A DNA stretch of 64,000 bases from Fibrobacter sp. (GTDB lineage: Bacteria; Fibrobacterota; Fibrobacteria; Fibrobacterales; Fibrobacteraceae). The stretch is from assembly GCA_017649565.1 (NCBI GenBank), contig JAGCGO010000082.1:1-64000 (forward strand), given 5' to 3'. Each line of letters begins with the position of its first letter. Positions within the stretch are counted from its first letter, which is position 1. This document shows, in pieces, positions 44,344-53,880 of this stretch. Under the pieces are notes generated by a model. The model ran no database searches. It was not told the DNA's origin and was given only the letters and a program-made list of their open reading frames with translations. Position numbers and translations under genes: made by a program.

Positions 44344-45707
44344 GGTTTACCCTCCGTCTTTGCGGGTTCCTTTTTCTTCGATTCGGGAGCCGGAGAAATC
44401 TTTGATTCGGGCGTCTTCCTAGGTGCGGGAGCAGGTCCGTTCTTCGCCTTCGGCGCAGGCGCGACAACCTTTTCCGTAGGAGCGGGTGCAGCGACTTTCC
44501 CTGTAGAGTCTTTTTTCGCTGCAGCCTTTGCAATCCTGTCCTGTGCCAGCTTGCTTAAGGAATCAAGTTCCGCTGCCTTTTTCTGTCGGGCAGTCTTTTC
44601 CATGTCCACGTAACGTCCGCTCGCCATGGTACCGCCGCCCAAGAGCCTAAGCGACTTCACGGCATTCTTCTGCGCATCGAAAAGAAGGTGGATCGTATCG
44701 CCCGTAGCCTCGTTCTTGCCCGCTACGGTACGGTCCTTCTTCACGAAAAAGTACGTACTCTGCGCCTTGCCCGCCACGACAGCGCGGTCCATCTTGCCCT
44801 TCTTGAAATAAAGGTCCAGACGGTCGCCATCCATCAGGTTGCGGTAATCCTTCAAGTCGTTTTCGTAAAAGAATCCATGTGCATTCAGGTTCACATACAA
44901 GCGCTCAATCTTGCCATCAATGAACTCGGCATAAAGTGTATCGCCAAAGGCCTCGGTCACGTGCCCCGGAGCCCCGCGCTTGTCCTCTTCTTCCTGCACG
45001 CCATGCGCATTGCGGATAACGAGAGCGGACTTGAGGGACTTTCCCGACGAGTCCAGCACCATAAAGATGGAATCACCCGTAAGGTGGTAGTTCTTCATGT
45101 CGCAAGTCGGATGTCCTGTCAGCGAAAGCCAGTTGTTCTTGCGGTCGAAATAGCCCGTGTCGCAAGTGACTATCATGTCCTTCTGCGTGAGTTTCACGTT
45201 CTTGTACGCCTCGGCAAACGATTCCTTCTTGTTGAAGATGATGCGGCGCGCCTCGATCGTCACCGTATCGACGGTACTGTCCTTGTGCGTCTCGAACTGG
45301 AAAAGCTTGGGCCTGTCGGGCATGGTGAGGATTTCCTGCTCGCGGTCGTAGATCAGGTACTCGCCCTTGAAGGCGTAGGTGTGCGCGGAGTCCCCGGCAT
45401 TCACGTCGCCGCGGGCGGTGGCCATGCTGTTCTTTTTCTGGTAGATGCCCTCGTGCGCATGGATGTAGCCGGAGGGATGCGTAAAGAGGAAGCCCCCGTT
45501 GCATGTCACCATCTCGGCGTCCTTGTTCCACGTGGCATGCTGCGTGCGGAACTCGATGCTGTCGTGGACAAAGAGGACCCGGCCCTGCAGGTGCAGGATA
45601 CCGCGGGTGCGCGCGACATTCAGGCTGTCCGCATGCTTCATGATAAGCGGCGAAGACGAGAATGCGGACGACACGAGCAACAAGAGGAGGACAGCAAGGC
45701 GCATCAT
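44340..45707 (-). CDS. lptA: LptA/OstA-type periplasmic LPS bridge protein, long form
   Basis: 455 residues. Signal peptide (1-17). OstA-type beta-jellyroll repeats cover residues about 20-360 ([42 protein letters not shown]). A Lys/Pro/Ala-rich tail ([17 protein letters not shown] and onward) takes the last 70 residues. E. coli LptA is about 185 residues, so this is a long version with more beta strands. It overlaps lptB and lptC by four bases each. It should carry lipopolysaccharide across the periplasm. Confidence 0.88.
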   Translation of the reverse strand: MMRLAVLLLLLVSSAFSSSPLIMKHADSLNVARTRGILHLQGRVLFVHDSIEFRTQHATWNKDAEMVTCNGGFLFTHPSGYIHAHEGIYQKKNSMATARGDVNAGDSAHTYAFKGEYLIYDREQEILTMPDRPKLFQFETHKDSTVDTVTIEARRIIFNKKESFAEAYKNVKLTQKDMIVTCDTGYFDRKNNWLSLTGHPTCDMKNYHLTGDSIFMVLDSSGKSLKSALVIRNAHGVQEEEDKRGAPGHVTEAFGDTLYAEFIDGKIERLYVNLNAHGFFYENDLKDYRNLMDGDRLDLYFKKGKMDRAVVAGKAQSTYFFVKKDRTVAGKNEATGDTIHLLFDAQKNAVKSLRLLGGGTMASGRYVDMEKTARQKKAAELDSLSKLAQDRIAKAAAKKDSTGKVAAPAPTEKVVAPAPKAKNGPAPAPRKTPESKISPAPESKKKEPAKTEGKP

Positions 45708-46765
45708 TTGCCGCCCCCGGAAGAATCTTTTTTCGCGGGAGCCGGAGCGGATGCTGGCGCGGGCTTAGGCGCGGGAGCGGACTTAGGCGCCGGTGCGGCT
45801 GTTGCGGGTGCGGCCGCCGCGGAATCCTTCCCGTGACGCGAGCGCATGTGGTGCATCAGGGACTTGCGGGACTGCTTGAGCATTTCCGCATCGGCATCCG
45901 CGTTCATCTCGCGCGGGCCGGTAGACGTGTCGGGCGGCGGTTCGGCAGCCGGAGGAGCCGGAGATGGCGCTGTTCCTGCGGCAGGGGTCGCCGGGGCGGG
46001 CTGGCCCGCCTGGGGAGCCGGTGCAGGCTGGGCAGGGTGTGGAGCCGGCGCCGCATTCTGTGCGGCATTCTGGGCATTCTGCGCGGAATCGGCCTTCAGG
46101 GAATCCAACGCATGTTCCTTCGCTTCCTTCTTGTCCTCTTCTTTCAGGCGTTTTGCCGCATCCTGGAAAATGGCCGTCACGTTCGCGAGGATTTTCCAGT
46201 TGTCCATCCTGGCATCGCTCTCAAAACCTTTACCCTGCAGCACGTCGCCGTCTTCGGAAACCACGCGGACATAGCTTTCGGTACGCACAAGGTTGTCTGC
46301 CTTGTTCCAGATAAGCGAGTCGGCACGGACCGAGGCGCCCTTCGGGGTCAGGGCGTACACGTGCCCGTAGGCGTTCACGTAAGTAAACTTCATGTCAAAA
46401 CGGCCGGAGTCCGCACGCAGGAACGCCGCACGCTCGCCCACGGAATCGTAGATGTCCACAAAAATCGGGCGGACGAACACGATTTCCCTGTCGGCCCAGC
46501 GTTCCAGGTAGGCCGTCTTCAACTTCCACGAAAGGACGTTACCGTTGTAGCTGTCGAGCAGGGTAGTGTCGGTAAAGAGCATCTGCGGGCGGTCCACCTG
46601 GATCCACGGCTTCTCTTCCTCGATTTCCTCGCAAGCGGAAAAAATTACGGCACAGCAAAGCAGGAACACGGCTGCAAGGGTCGAAGCCCCGGCGCCGTTC
46701 CATTTTTTCAGGTCATGCAATATATCTTGCAATGTACCTTGCATATTATGCAAAAATCGTGCCAC
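45704..46765 (-). CDS. lptC: LptC-like LPS export protein with long Pro/Ala-rich tail
   Basis: 353 residues. A hydrophobic segment ends in a lipobox-like FSAC (Cys45), then an LptC-type domain follows (LSWKLKTAYLERW, RFDMKFTYVNAYGHVYAL, ADSLIWNKADNLVRTESYVRV). The last 145 residues are a low-complexity Pro/Ala/Lys tail (QPAPAPQAGQPAPATPAAG), absent from E. coli LptC (about 190 residues). The first methionine follows AAGGT weakly, so the start could be a little downstream. It is first in the lpt-rpoN row. Confidence 0.85.
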   Translation of the reverse strand: MARFLHNMQGTLQDILHDLKKWNGAGASTLAAVFLLCCAVIFSACEEIEEEKPWIQVDRPQMLFTDTTLLDSYNGNVLSWKLKTAYLERWADREIVFVRPIFVDIYDSVGERAAFLRADSGRFDMKFTYVNAYGHVYALTPKGASVRADSLIWNKADNLVRTESYVRVVSEDGDVLQGKGFESDARMDNWKILANVTAIFQDAAKRLKEEDKKEAKEHALDSLKADSAQNAQNAAQNAAPAPHPAQPAPAPQAGQPAPATPAAGTAPSPAPPAAEPPPDTSTGPREMNADADAEMLKQSRKSLMHHMRSRHGKDSAAAAPATAAPAPKSAPAPKPAPASAPAPAKKDSSGGGK

Positions 46766-46829
46766 AAGTACAATTTACAAATTATAATGCGCAGGAAAAA
46801 GCCAAAAGGGCCTGCACGGGCACAGGAAA

Positions 46830-48845
46830 TCAGGGACGGAGCTTGTTGCTGTTCACGACATAGCGCCAAGCCTCGGCAGCATCGCGCATCGCCTTTTCCG
46901 TATCGGCGAAGTCGGCAGGGGGTGCCTGCAACCGACGTCCGGTGACAAAGCCCTCGGCAAGGTGCAAGGTATCCCAGTCGGGGACAGTCCGCGTGGCAAA
47001 CACCGAGGACGCCTCGGGGTCGTCCATGTTGCCGTAGTAGGTCAGGGAATCCCGCTGCATGGCAATGTCTGCAAGACGGAACGCAAACACCGGTGCGTAC
47101 TGGGAAGTCGCCCTGAACTGGTAGGTCGGAGTCTTCGCAGAGGAGTCGGCCGAATCCGCCTGGGCAAGCGAGTCAGCCGGAGAAACCGTATCTGCCGGAA
47201 CTTCTTCTACGACATGCTCCAAAAGCGTTTTACCGACAAAGTTGTTCGACACGTCAAGACCGAGATAATCCAGGACCGTCGGGGCGATGTTCACCTGCGA
47301 AACCACTTCCGTCCGAAGGCCAGGCTCAATGCCGGGACCGGCCACCATCAGCGGCACCCAAGTGTAGCCCTCCTGCACCGTACCGATGTATTCCGGAGTC
47401 GTATGCTGTGCATTGTTGCCGAACGCATGGTCGCCGATGACGACAATCAGCGTCTGCTCCGCGCGCGGCCCCTTCTCGATTTCGTCGAGGACAATACCGA
47501 CGGCGCTATCCATGTAGGCGACCGACCTCACGTACGCCTCGTCCGGATCTTCCGGCGTGGGCCCGTATTCGGAGGGGATAGTAAAGGGCACGTGCATGGA
47601 AGTGCTCATCCAGTTCATGAAAAGCGGCTTGTCGGCAGGGCGCGAAGCGTAGACCTCGCGGAAACGGTCCGCCAGGGGAACGTCGTGCTGGTTCTCGCTC
47701 CTGAATTCCCAATGATCGAACCATGCCTCGAACCAGGGATCCAGCTTGTCGAAACTCGGTTCCGTCGCCGTGAGCACCTCGGTATGGTAACCCGCATCCG
47801 CAAGAATCTGCGGCAGCGTGCGCAGGCGCGTTTCCGGGTAATCCGAGAGGAACGACTTTGTCGGGTGGCTCCACACGCCCGCCAAGATTCCGAGGAATCC
47901 CTCGACCGAGGGGTAGCCCACGCTGCGGGCGTTCGGGTAGTAAAGACTCTTCTTGGAAAGGCGGCAGAGGTTATGGAACTTCTCGCAAGCCGTACCGATA
48001 CGCATATCACCCGACCAGCCGCGGAAAGTCTCGATGGTGAGGAAGATGACGTCGGGCCGCTCGGCGAGCGGTTTCGCCTTGAACTCGGCGATGGAGACCG
48101 CTTCGCGCGGGGCTTCCTTCCAGAAGGGGAATTCCTGCGACGGATCTCCCCCAAGCAGGCGAATTCCGGCCTCGTAGCCCTCGCCCTTCACAGGGTCGGC
48201 AAAGTTTTCGCGGATTTCTCCGGCAATACGCCAGAAGACAGGACAGGCACGGTTCCAGCACATGTTGTTCGGAACAAGCCAGACACGGGCACTCAGCCCG
48301 ACCGTAGCGACAAGCAGTGCCATCCCGAGCATGGCAAGCGATGCCCTTTTGCGTACGGCACCGAACCACTTCCAATAAAGTCTACGGTAAAGCATGACCT
48401 CGGCCATGATCATCACCACGGCCCAGCCGATACTCAGAGAGAAATGTCCGATACCGCCGATAAAGATTCGCCCGACAAGCCCCATGTCGGATGCCGCGTT
48501 GGAATACGTACCGAAGAAGGAGAGAGAAAGATGCTGGCCCATCCAGCGCACCAGTTCGTCGTCGCCCCCGCTAGAGACAATGTACACGCCCGCGATAACA
48601 ACGGAAAGCACACCCCATACCTTGCGCAGGGCATGTCCCTTCAGCAAGAGCGAGACCATGCCGAACACAAAGGCGATAGCCATGGCCATGCCCGCCTCGA
48701 CAACCAGCGACTGTGGAAGGAATCGGCTCCAGTCCTCAACAATGGGACCGCCCGTGGGCGCGTCCATCAGGTAGAGGAAACAGAGCTGCGCAGCGCGCGC
48801 AACCCAGAGGATACCGCCAAACAGGACCCAGTATAACTTCTCCAT
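46830..48845 (-). CDS. LTA-synthase-like sulfatase family membrane protein
   Basis: About 671 residues. Five or so membrane helices in the first 200 residues, then an alkaline-phosphatase-superfamily (sulfatase) domain: RPDVIFLTIETFRGW near residue 265, GYPSVEGFLG, MSTSMHVPF and GDHAFGNN. This is the plan of LtaS-like and phosphoethanolamine transferases that move polar head groups onto envelope lipids or glycans. The ATG at 48845 is preferred because AGGATGGG sits eight bases upstream; a methionine three codons earlier has no spaced site. Substrate unknown. Confidence 0.88.
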   Translation of the reverse strand: MEKLYWVLFGGILWVARAAQLCFLYLMDAPTGGPIVEDWSRFLPQSLVVEAGMAMAIAFVFGMVSLLLKGHALRKVWGVLSVVIAGVYIVSSGGDDELVRWMGQHLSLSFFGTYSNAASDMGLVGRIFIGGIGHFSLSIGWAVVMIMAEVMLYRRLYWKWFGAVRKRASLAMLGMALLVATVGLSARVWLVPNNMCWNRACPVFWRIAGEIRENFADPVKGEGYEAGIRLLGGDPSQEFPFWKEAPREAVSIAEFKAKPLAERPDVIFLTIETFRGWSGDMRIGTACEKFHNLCRLSKKSLYYPNARSVGYPSVEGFLGILAGVWSHPTKSFLSDYPETRLRTLPQILADAGYHTEVLTATEPSFDKLDPWFEAWFDHWEFRSENQHDVPLADRFREVYASRPADKPLFMNWMSTSMHVPFTIPSEYGPTPEDPDEAYVRSVAYMDSAVGIVLDEIEKGPRAEQTLIVVIGDHAFGNNAQHTTPEYIGTVQEGYTWVPLMVAGPGIEPGLRTEVVSQVNIAPTVLDYLGLDVSNNFVGKTLLEHVVEEVPADTVSPADSLAQADSADSSAKTPTYQFRATSQYAPVFAFRLADIAMQRDSLTYYGNMDDPEASSVFATRTVPDWDTLHLAEGFVTGRRLQAPPADFADTEKAMRDAAEAWRYVVNSNKLRP

Positions 48846-48857
48846 AGAACCCATCCT

Positions 48858-48892
48858 AAAAAAAGAACCGACCTATAGACACTATAGGCCGG
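48858..48892 (-). terminator. Terminator of iorAB
   Basis: On the minus strand CCGGCCTATAG-TGT-CTATAGGTCGG forms an 11-bp stem with one wobble pair, then TTC and seven T. It lies just after the iorB stop. Confidence 0.92.
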
Positions 48893-48903
48893 CAATACGA
48901 ATA

Positions 48904-49377
48904 TTAACCTTCACGACCAAGCATGAACGCCTTCTTGTTCCCTTCGTGGAACTTTTCGGCGAAGAGCTTGTTCAGTGCGACTTCCCACTGTTCGACAGTG
49001 AAGTCGAAGTGCTTGCTCAGCTTGCCGAGCATCGCGACGTTCAGGGCCTTCACGTTCTCGAGCTTCGAGACGTCGATGTCAGCCGGAGTGAGGAGCACGC
49101 CGCCCTGCTTGAGGAAGGCCTCGTTCACCACGACCTGCGTCTCGTCGAAAACCACCAGGTAGTCGGCTTCGCCCGTCGGGATCATCGGGGACTGGACTTC
49201 TTCGTCCTTGGCAAAACGCACGTCGGAAGCGATGGAACCGCCGCGCTGGCTCATGCCGTGCACTTCGGCCTTCTTCACGTCGTAACCCTGTTCGAACACG
49301 AGTTCCGCCATCACGTCGCTCGCCTTGATAACGCCTGTGCCACCGAGGCCGGCAAATTTCACGTTAACTACGCTCAT
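48904..49377 (-). CDS. iorB: Indolepyruvate ferredoxin oxidoreductase beta subunit
   Basis: 157 residues with the family start NVKFAGLGGTGVIKASDVMAE and GMSQRGGSIASDVRF, which bind the pyrophosphate part of CoA. With IorA it oxidises aryl pyruvates to aryl-acetyl-CoA, or runs in reverse for aromatic amino acid synthesis from the acids. It starts 11 bases after iorA. Length is a little short for the family (about 190). Confidence 0.92.
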   Translation of the reverse strand: MSVVNVKFAGLGGTGVIKASDVMAELVFEQGYDVKKAEVHGMSQRGGSIASDVRFAKDEEVQSPMIPTGEADYLVVFDETQVVVNEAFLKQGGVLLTPADIDVSKLENVKALNVAMLGKLSKHFDFTVEQWEVALNKLFAEKFHEGNKKAFMLGREG

Positions 49378-49388
49378 AAAAACTTCTC

Positions 49389-51056
49389 CTAAAAATTGCC
49401 GTTCTTCTTTGCAGCAGCTTCAGACTCGGCGAGAGCCTTTTCCGCCTTTTCCTTGTTGGCCTTGTCCCAGGCGAGGATGCTCTTGAGTGCGAGGATGCAG
49501 GGGCTCTTCGCCACGATGAGCGTGAGCTCGTCCCTCTCGAGCGCTTCCTTCACGAGACGCTTGAATTCCTCGGGTTCCTTGACCTGGTTGACTTCGTAGA
49601 CGTTGTCGAAACCGGCAGTCTTCGCGATGGCGCCGTAATCGAGCTTGTAGGCCGGGCTATGGTCGAGATGACGGCCCGTACCCGGGTGTTCCTGCTGACC
49701 CGTCATGGCGGTGATGCTGTTGTCGAGGATGATGACCACGTGGCCGGTGTCGGGGCGGTTGTAGCCCGCTTCCACGAGGCCGGTGATACCGCTGTGCACG
49801 AAGGTGGAGTCGCCAATCACGGAGACGACCTTCTTGGCCTGTTCGCGCGGGAGCACGTTACGGAGACCAATGCCCATGCCGATAGCGGCACCCATGTCAA
49901 TCATGTAGTCCATGGCGCTGATCGGCGGGAGTGCGGCGAGCGTGTAGCAGCCGATGTCACCGGAAACGATGCAGTCGAGTTCCTTGAGCACAGCAAACGA
50001 GCTGCGGTGCGGGCAGCCCGGGCAAAGCATAGGCGGCTTGCCCTTGACCGGGACCGGATCCGGATTCCTGTCGCCAGCGATAATGCGGCGCACGCGGTTC
50101 ACGTCGAGTTCGCCGAAGCGGAAAATCGGGTCGAACTTGGATTCGCACTGGATACCGGCGGCCTTGATGTTTTCGGCGAGCCACGGGTCGTTCTCTTCGA
50201 TGACCATGAGGCGCTTGCCTTCGAACTTCTTGGCGAAATCCTTGATGAGCTGCATCGGCAGCGGGTAGGTCATGCCGAGCTTGAGGATGCTCGCTTCCGG
50301 GGCGGCTTCACGCACATGGTGGTAGCTGATACCGCTCGTGATGATACCCATGTCGGCGCTGCGCATTTCCACCTTGTTCGGGCCTTCGGCGACGTTCCAG
50401 GCTTCCATCTCGTCCATCTTGGCGCGGAGCTTGCGGCCGGCGGGCTTACTGAAGCCCGGCACCATCACGTGGCCGGCGATATTGCGTTCGAAGTTCGGCA
50501 CCATGGCCGGGAGCTCTTCCTTCGGGACGACGATGGACTTGGAGTGGTCCACGCGGGTGGTCATGCGAAGGATGACCGGAATCTTGAACTTTTCGCTCGT
50601 CTGCACCGCAATACGGAAGAAGTCGTAGGCTTCCTGGGAGTTGGAAGGTTCGAACATCGGGCAAACGGATGCCTTCGCATGGTTGCGGGTATCCTGTTCG
50701 TTCTGGGAGCTGCCCTGGCCCGGGTCGTCGGCAACGATCCACACCATGGCACCGTCCACGCCCGTGTAGGTCGCAGTGTAGAGCACGTCGCTAGCCACGT
50801 TGAGGCCCACCATCTTCATGGTGACCACGCTGCGGGCATGGCCAAAGGCTGCACCCAGGGCCACTTCGGCGGCAACCTTCTCGTTCGGGGCCCACTGGGC
50901 ATACCCGCCGAGTTCAGAATAATCCTCGAGGATTTCGGTAGAGGGGGTACCCGGGTAACCCGCGGCAAACTGCACGTTGCAGTGGCGCATGGACAACGAG
51001 ATGGCCTCGTTTCCCGAAATCAGCATCTTTTTCGCATTCGGATCAAAAGCTGGCAT
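49389..51056 (-). CDS. iorA: Indolepyruvate ferredoxin oxidoreductase alpha subunit without ferredoxin domain
   Basis: 555 residues. N-terminal pyrimidine-binding domain (AAGYPGTPSTEILED), then LCPGCPHRSSFAVLKELD and the thiamine-pyrophosphate-binding GDIGCYTLAALPPISAMDY, GDSTFVHSGITGL. Known IorA proteins go on with two [4Fe-4S] clusters at the C-terminus; here the chain ends in a Lys/Ala/Glu helix (KANKEKAEKALAESEAAAKK) with no CxxCxxC. Electron transfer must then go through another protein, or the enzyme differs. The frame and neighbour iorB are intact, so this is not a recent truncation. Confidence 0.92.
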   Translation of the reverse strand: MPAFDPNAKKMLISGNEAISLSMRHCNVQFAAGYPGTPSTEILEDYSELGGYAQWAPNEKVAAEVALGAAFGHARSVVTMKMVGLNVASDVLYTATYTGVDGAMVWIVADDPGQGSSQNEQDTRNHAKASVCPMFEPSNSQEAYDFFRIAVQTSEKFKIPVILRMTTRVDHSKSIVVPKEELPAMVPNFERNIAGHVMVPGFSKPAGRKLRAKMDEMEAWNVAEGPNKVEMRSADMGIITSGISYHHVREAAPEASILKLGMTYPLPMQLIKDFAKKFEGKRLMVIEENDPWLAENIKAAGIQCESKFDPIFRFGELDVNRVRRIIAGDRNPDPVPVKGKPPMLCPGCPHRSSFAVLKELDCIVSGDIGCYTLAALPPISAMDYMIDMGAAIGMGIGLRNVLPREQAKKVVSVIGDSTFVHSGITGLVEAGYNRPDTGHVVIILDNSITAMTGQQEHPGTGRHLDHSPAYKLDYGAIAKTAGFDNVYEVNQVKEPEEFKRLVKEALERDELTLIVAKSPCILALKSILAWDKANKEKAEKALAESEAAAKKNGNF

Positions 51057-51181
51057 AGCGTTCCTTTTCTTGTGTCAAATTGTCCTTAAGGCATGGCCTT
51101 AAACGCACGCAAATATAGAAAAAAACCAAATGTATTATATATTTACACAACAGCACAACCAATCAAACGGGAGCACCCATT

Positions 51182-51949
51182 ATGAATTCCAGAATTATAG
51201 ACACCGCAAAGGCCTTGGCCATGAGCATTCCCTTCGCCATCGCGCTATGCATGGTGGCCTGCAGCGGCGACAGCAGTAACGCCAGCAGCGCAGGAGACGA
51301 CGAAACCGAAATAGATAGCGGCAAGGACAACGCCAAGTCCAGTTCTTCCGAAGCCGAGTCCAGCTCCTCCAGCGAGGAAGATTTTAGCAATACCCGTCAT
51401 GTCTTCGAGAACGCGGGCTCCATAAATTTCAAGGAAGGCTGCGACCACCTTGACATAGACGATGAAATATGGGCCTACTACACAGTTCTCAGCAGCGAAA
51501 CTTTTGGAGAAAGGCGTCTGGAACACTATGTGCTGGTCAACGACACCACCTATGTCGATTCGCTATACATCCGGGGCACAGGCTCTATGAGACAACTGGT
51601 GTGTTCAAGACCCGGTGATCACAGAGGAAGCTATAGTGGTACAAAGTGGAAGGGAACTGACGATGAACTGGAATGTTTCGATGACGAGGGCATCAAAACC
51701 ATCACCATTTGGGAATTTTCCACGACCGACGACGTATTTTTCTGGGGTCTGGATGATGAAGAAACCAAGCAAGCCCTAAAGGAAAAACGGGAAAGGCTCT
51801 TTAACGAGCTCAAGGACGAATGCAAGTCGGAAACATCAAAGAAACTCGAATCAACGAAAAAAGACGAAGAAGAAGAGGTAGAAGAAGAGAACGAGGAAGA
51901 AGGGGAAGAAGAGAACGAGGATGAGAACGAGGAAGAGGAAGAGCCTTAA
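51182..51949 (+). CDS. Lipoprotein with Ser linker and Glu-rich tail
   Basis: 255 residues. Signal peptide with lipobox MVAC (Cys27), then a Ser/Glu-rich linker (SSSSEAESSSSSEED). A small domain with four Cys (residues about 70-190, including EGCDHLD, LVCSRP, ELECFDDE) follows, then a helix and a tail of 35 residues that is mostly Glu. It is unlike any family I can name. It stands alone, with an AT-rich upstream region. Confidence 0.75.
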   Translation: MNSRIIDTAKALAMSIPFAIALCMVACSGDSSNASSAGDDETEIDSGKDNAKSSSSEAESSSSSEEDFSNTRHVFENAGSINFKEGCDHLDIDDEIWAYYTVLSSETFGERRLEHYVLVNDTTYVDSLYIRGTGSMRQLVCSRPGDHRGSYSGTKWKGTDDELECFDDEGIKTITIWEFSTTDDVFFWGLDDEETKQALKEKRERLFNELKDECKSETSKKLESTKKDEEEEVEEENEEEGEEENEDENEEEEEP

Positions 51950-52028
51950 CGAACTCATGCGTTAAATACCCCCTCACGTTTCCATAATGTAACATATTTT
52001 ATGCTTGCGAATATATTATATTAAAGCC

Positions 52029-53654
52029 ATGGAAAATCTATTCCATTCAATCGTGGCTATCGCATGCGCCTTGGTGCTGCTGGTTTCCCTCCCGCAATTC
52101 CACAAGATGTGGGACAGGCAGGACATGAGGGACCGTGCGTTCGTAAGACTCATCCTCTGGGTCATCCTGTTCTGCTTTAACGACGCTCTCTGGTGGCTAC
52201 TGGCCACGGAGTTCCCGGACCAGACCACCCTCCTTTTCGCCTGCTCTACCGTCTATCACGGGGCCGCCGCGGTCACGGCCTACCTCTGGCTGAGCTACAC
52301 CCTTTACTACCTGGGCAAGCGCGTCAAGTACGCCTCGGTCCTGCGTATTGCGGCGATGGTCCTTGTCGCCATCCAGTTCGGGCTCCTGCTCCTGAACATC
52401 CCGAATAGCTTCCTCTTCTCCGTCAACAACGCCGTGCTCTACCAAGAGACCAGCGCGATGCGATTCCTGTTCTGCAGCCAGTACGCGACCTACATCATCA
52501 TTGCGCTCCTTTGCCTGTTCAAGATGAAAAGCGGCACCCCAAAGGACCGCCGCAAGTTCCTGGCCATGTTCCTGTGCGTGCTCGCCCCCATCTGTTGCGG
52601 CATTCTCCAGATGCTGTCCCCGCTGAGCCCCTTCTACGTCATCGGCTACATGCTCGGCTGCTGCGTCATCTTCACGCATGTTGTCTTGCACATGACCAAG
52701 GTTTCCACCTACCAGCAGGACAATGCCATCATGGCGGCGCTCTCGGCCGACTTCGACATGATCTGCTATATCGACATACAGCGTAACGAAGCGCGATTCC
52801 AGACGTTGAGCCCCAAATTCCAGAAAATCCTGGACGAAACGGTCGACAAGGATCAAACCAACCTGCAAAAACTCGACCAGTTCCTGAAAGCCGTCGTCGT
52901 GCCGGAAGACCTCCCGCAGATCATCAAGGACGGCTCCTGCGAACAGGCGGTCAGTTCGCTGTCCCAGGACATTTCCTACACCATCCGCGTCCGCGTCAAG
53001 ATAGACGGCACGACGGAATTCTACGAAATGAAAATCGTGCACGACATGGACAACAAGCTGGCCGGCTGCGTCCTGGGCATGCACAACATAAGCCACGTGG
53101 AACGCATCAAGGAAGAGTCGGAAAAACTCAGGAGCGACCTCCAGAAGACCACGATCATCGCAAACAGGGACCCGCTCACCGGCGTGAGCAACCGGGCGGC
53201 ATTCAACCAGAAGCTGGAAGACCTCCACCACGAAATCCTCCATGAAAAGGAAGTCAAGTTCGCCATCATCGAATGCGACCTGAACAACCTGAAGCTGGTC
53301 AACGACCAGCTCGGTCACGAAGCGGGAGACTTATTCATCAAGAAGAACTGCCGGGCATTCTGCGAGACGTTCAAGCACAGCCCCGTCTACAGGATTGGCG
53401 GCGACGAGTTCGTCATCATCGCGCAGGGAAGCGACTACGACGAACGGGATGCGCTCATGGACAAGCTGCGCTCCCTGCAGGAGCACAACGACCCCGTGCA
53501 AGCAGACAAGGTCTCGTTCGCGGCCGGCATCGCCGAGTACAACCCGCAAATCGACGAATCGGTGGCGGACGTGCTGAAGCGCGCCGACTCGTTCATGTAC
53601 ATCAACAAGAAGCACATCAAAAAGCGCGAACCCGTCCAGGAAGCGTGGGAATAG
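52029..53654 (+). CDS. Membrane diguanylate cyclase (GGDEF protein)
   Basis: 541 residues. About six membrane helices in residues 1-215 form an input domain of unknown family. A PAS-like segment (about 235-350) follows, then a GGDEF domain from RDPLTGVSNR (near 380), with the catalytic GGDEF at 457-461. It makes cyclic di-GMP from two GTP. The inhibitory RxxD site is not obvious. The ATG at 52029 is preferred to an upstream TTG at 52005. A TATATT-like box right before it suggests a very short leader. Confidence 0.9.
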   Translation: MENLFHSIVAIACALVLLVSLPQFHKMWDRQDMRDRAFVRLILWVILFCFNDALWWLLATEFPDQTTLLFACSTVYHGAAAVTAYLWLSYTLYYLGKRVKYASVLRIAAMVLVAIQFGLLLLNIPNSFLFSVNNAVLYQETSAMRFLFCSQYATYIIIALLCLFKMKSGTPKDRRKFLAMFLCVLAPICCGILQMLSPLSPFYVIGYMLGCCVIFTHVVLHMTKVSTYQQDNAIMAALSADFDMICYIDIQRNEARFQTLSPKFQKILDETVDKDQTNLQKLDQFLKAVVVPEDLPQIIKDGSCEQAVSSLSQDISYTIRVRVKIDGTTEFYEMKIVHDMDNKLAGCVLGMHNISHVERIKEESEKLRSDLQKTTIIANRDPLTGVSNRAAFNQKLEDLHHEILHEKEVKFAIIECDLNNLKLVNDQLGHEAGDLFIKKNCRAFCETFKHSPVYRIGGDEFVIIAQGSDYDERDALMDKLRSLQEHNDPVQADKVSFAAGIAEYNPQIDESVADVLKRADSFMYINKKHIKKREPVQEAWE

Positions 53655-53666
53655 CTAAGGACGAAA

Positions 53667-53687
53667 TGGTCAGACACTGTCTGACCA
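53667..53687. other. Perfect 21-bp inverted repeat (hairpin)
   Basis: TGGTCAGACA-C-TGTCTGACCA, with flanks GAAA and ATTTT, 13 bases after the stop of the diguanylate cyclase gene. It shares its CAGACACTGTCTG core with an element at 62583. Either a weak terminator or a mobile hairpin element. Confidence 0.75.
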
Positions 53688-53783
53688 ATTTTATACTTGC
53701 TTTTACACCAAAAAGTTCATATGTTTGTCTACAGACAGGGTAGAAGAGCTCCCACCTGAGAAAAAAGGAAGCTCATTAGATGA

Positions 53784-53822
53784 GACCGTTTTTTATTGAG
53801 ATATAAAAACGGTCTTTTTTTT
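53784..53822 (+). terminator. Rho-independent terminator before the toxin-antitoxin pair
   Basis: GACCGTTTTT and AAAAACGGTC form a 10-bp stem around ATTGAGATATA, followed by T8. Confidence 0.88.
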
Positions 53823-53850
53823 GTTTATGAGAAAAATGGGAAAAAAATGT

Positions 53851-53880
53851 ATTGACAATGTCAATACCAAAAGGTATATT
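53851..53880 (+). promoter_or_regulatory. Palindromic operator and promoter-like boxes ahead of the toxin gene
   Basis: ATTGAC-AAT-GTCAAT (53851-53865) is a perfect inverted repeat. It overlaps TTGACA (53852-53857), and TATATT follows after 17 bases (53875-53880). It suits autoregulation by the CopG-type antitoxin. The -10 box touches the toxin ATG, which is odd (see findings). Confidence 0.7.

Noticed and set aside
46962..48836. 624-residue frame antisense to the sulfatase gene
   Set aside because: Its composition is rich in Arg, His and Gly, typical of a reverse-frame shadow; no start signal.
53667..53687. Palindrome after the diguanylate cyclase gene as its main terminator
   Set aside because: Only ATTTTAT follows, with no clear T tract; a much stronger terminator lies at 53784, and the core recurs elsewhere as a repeat element.
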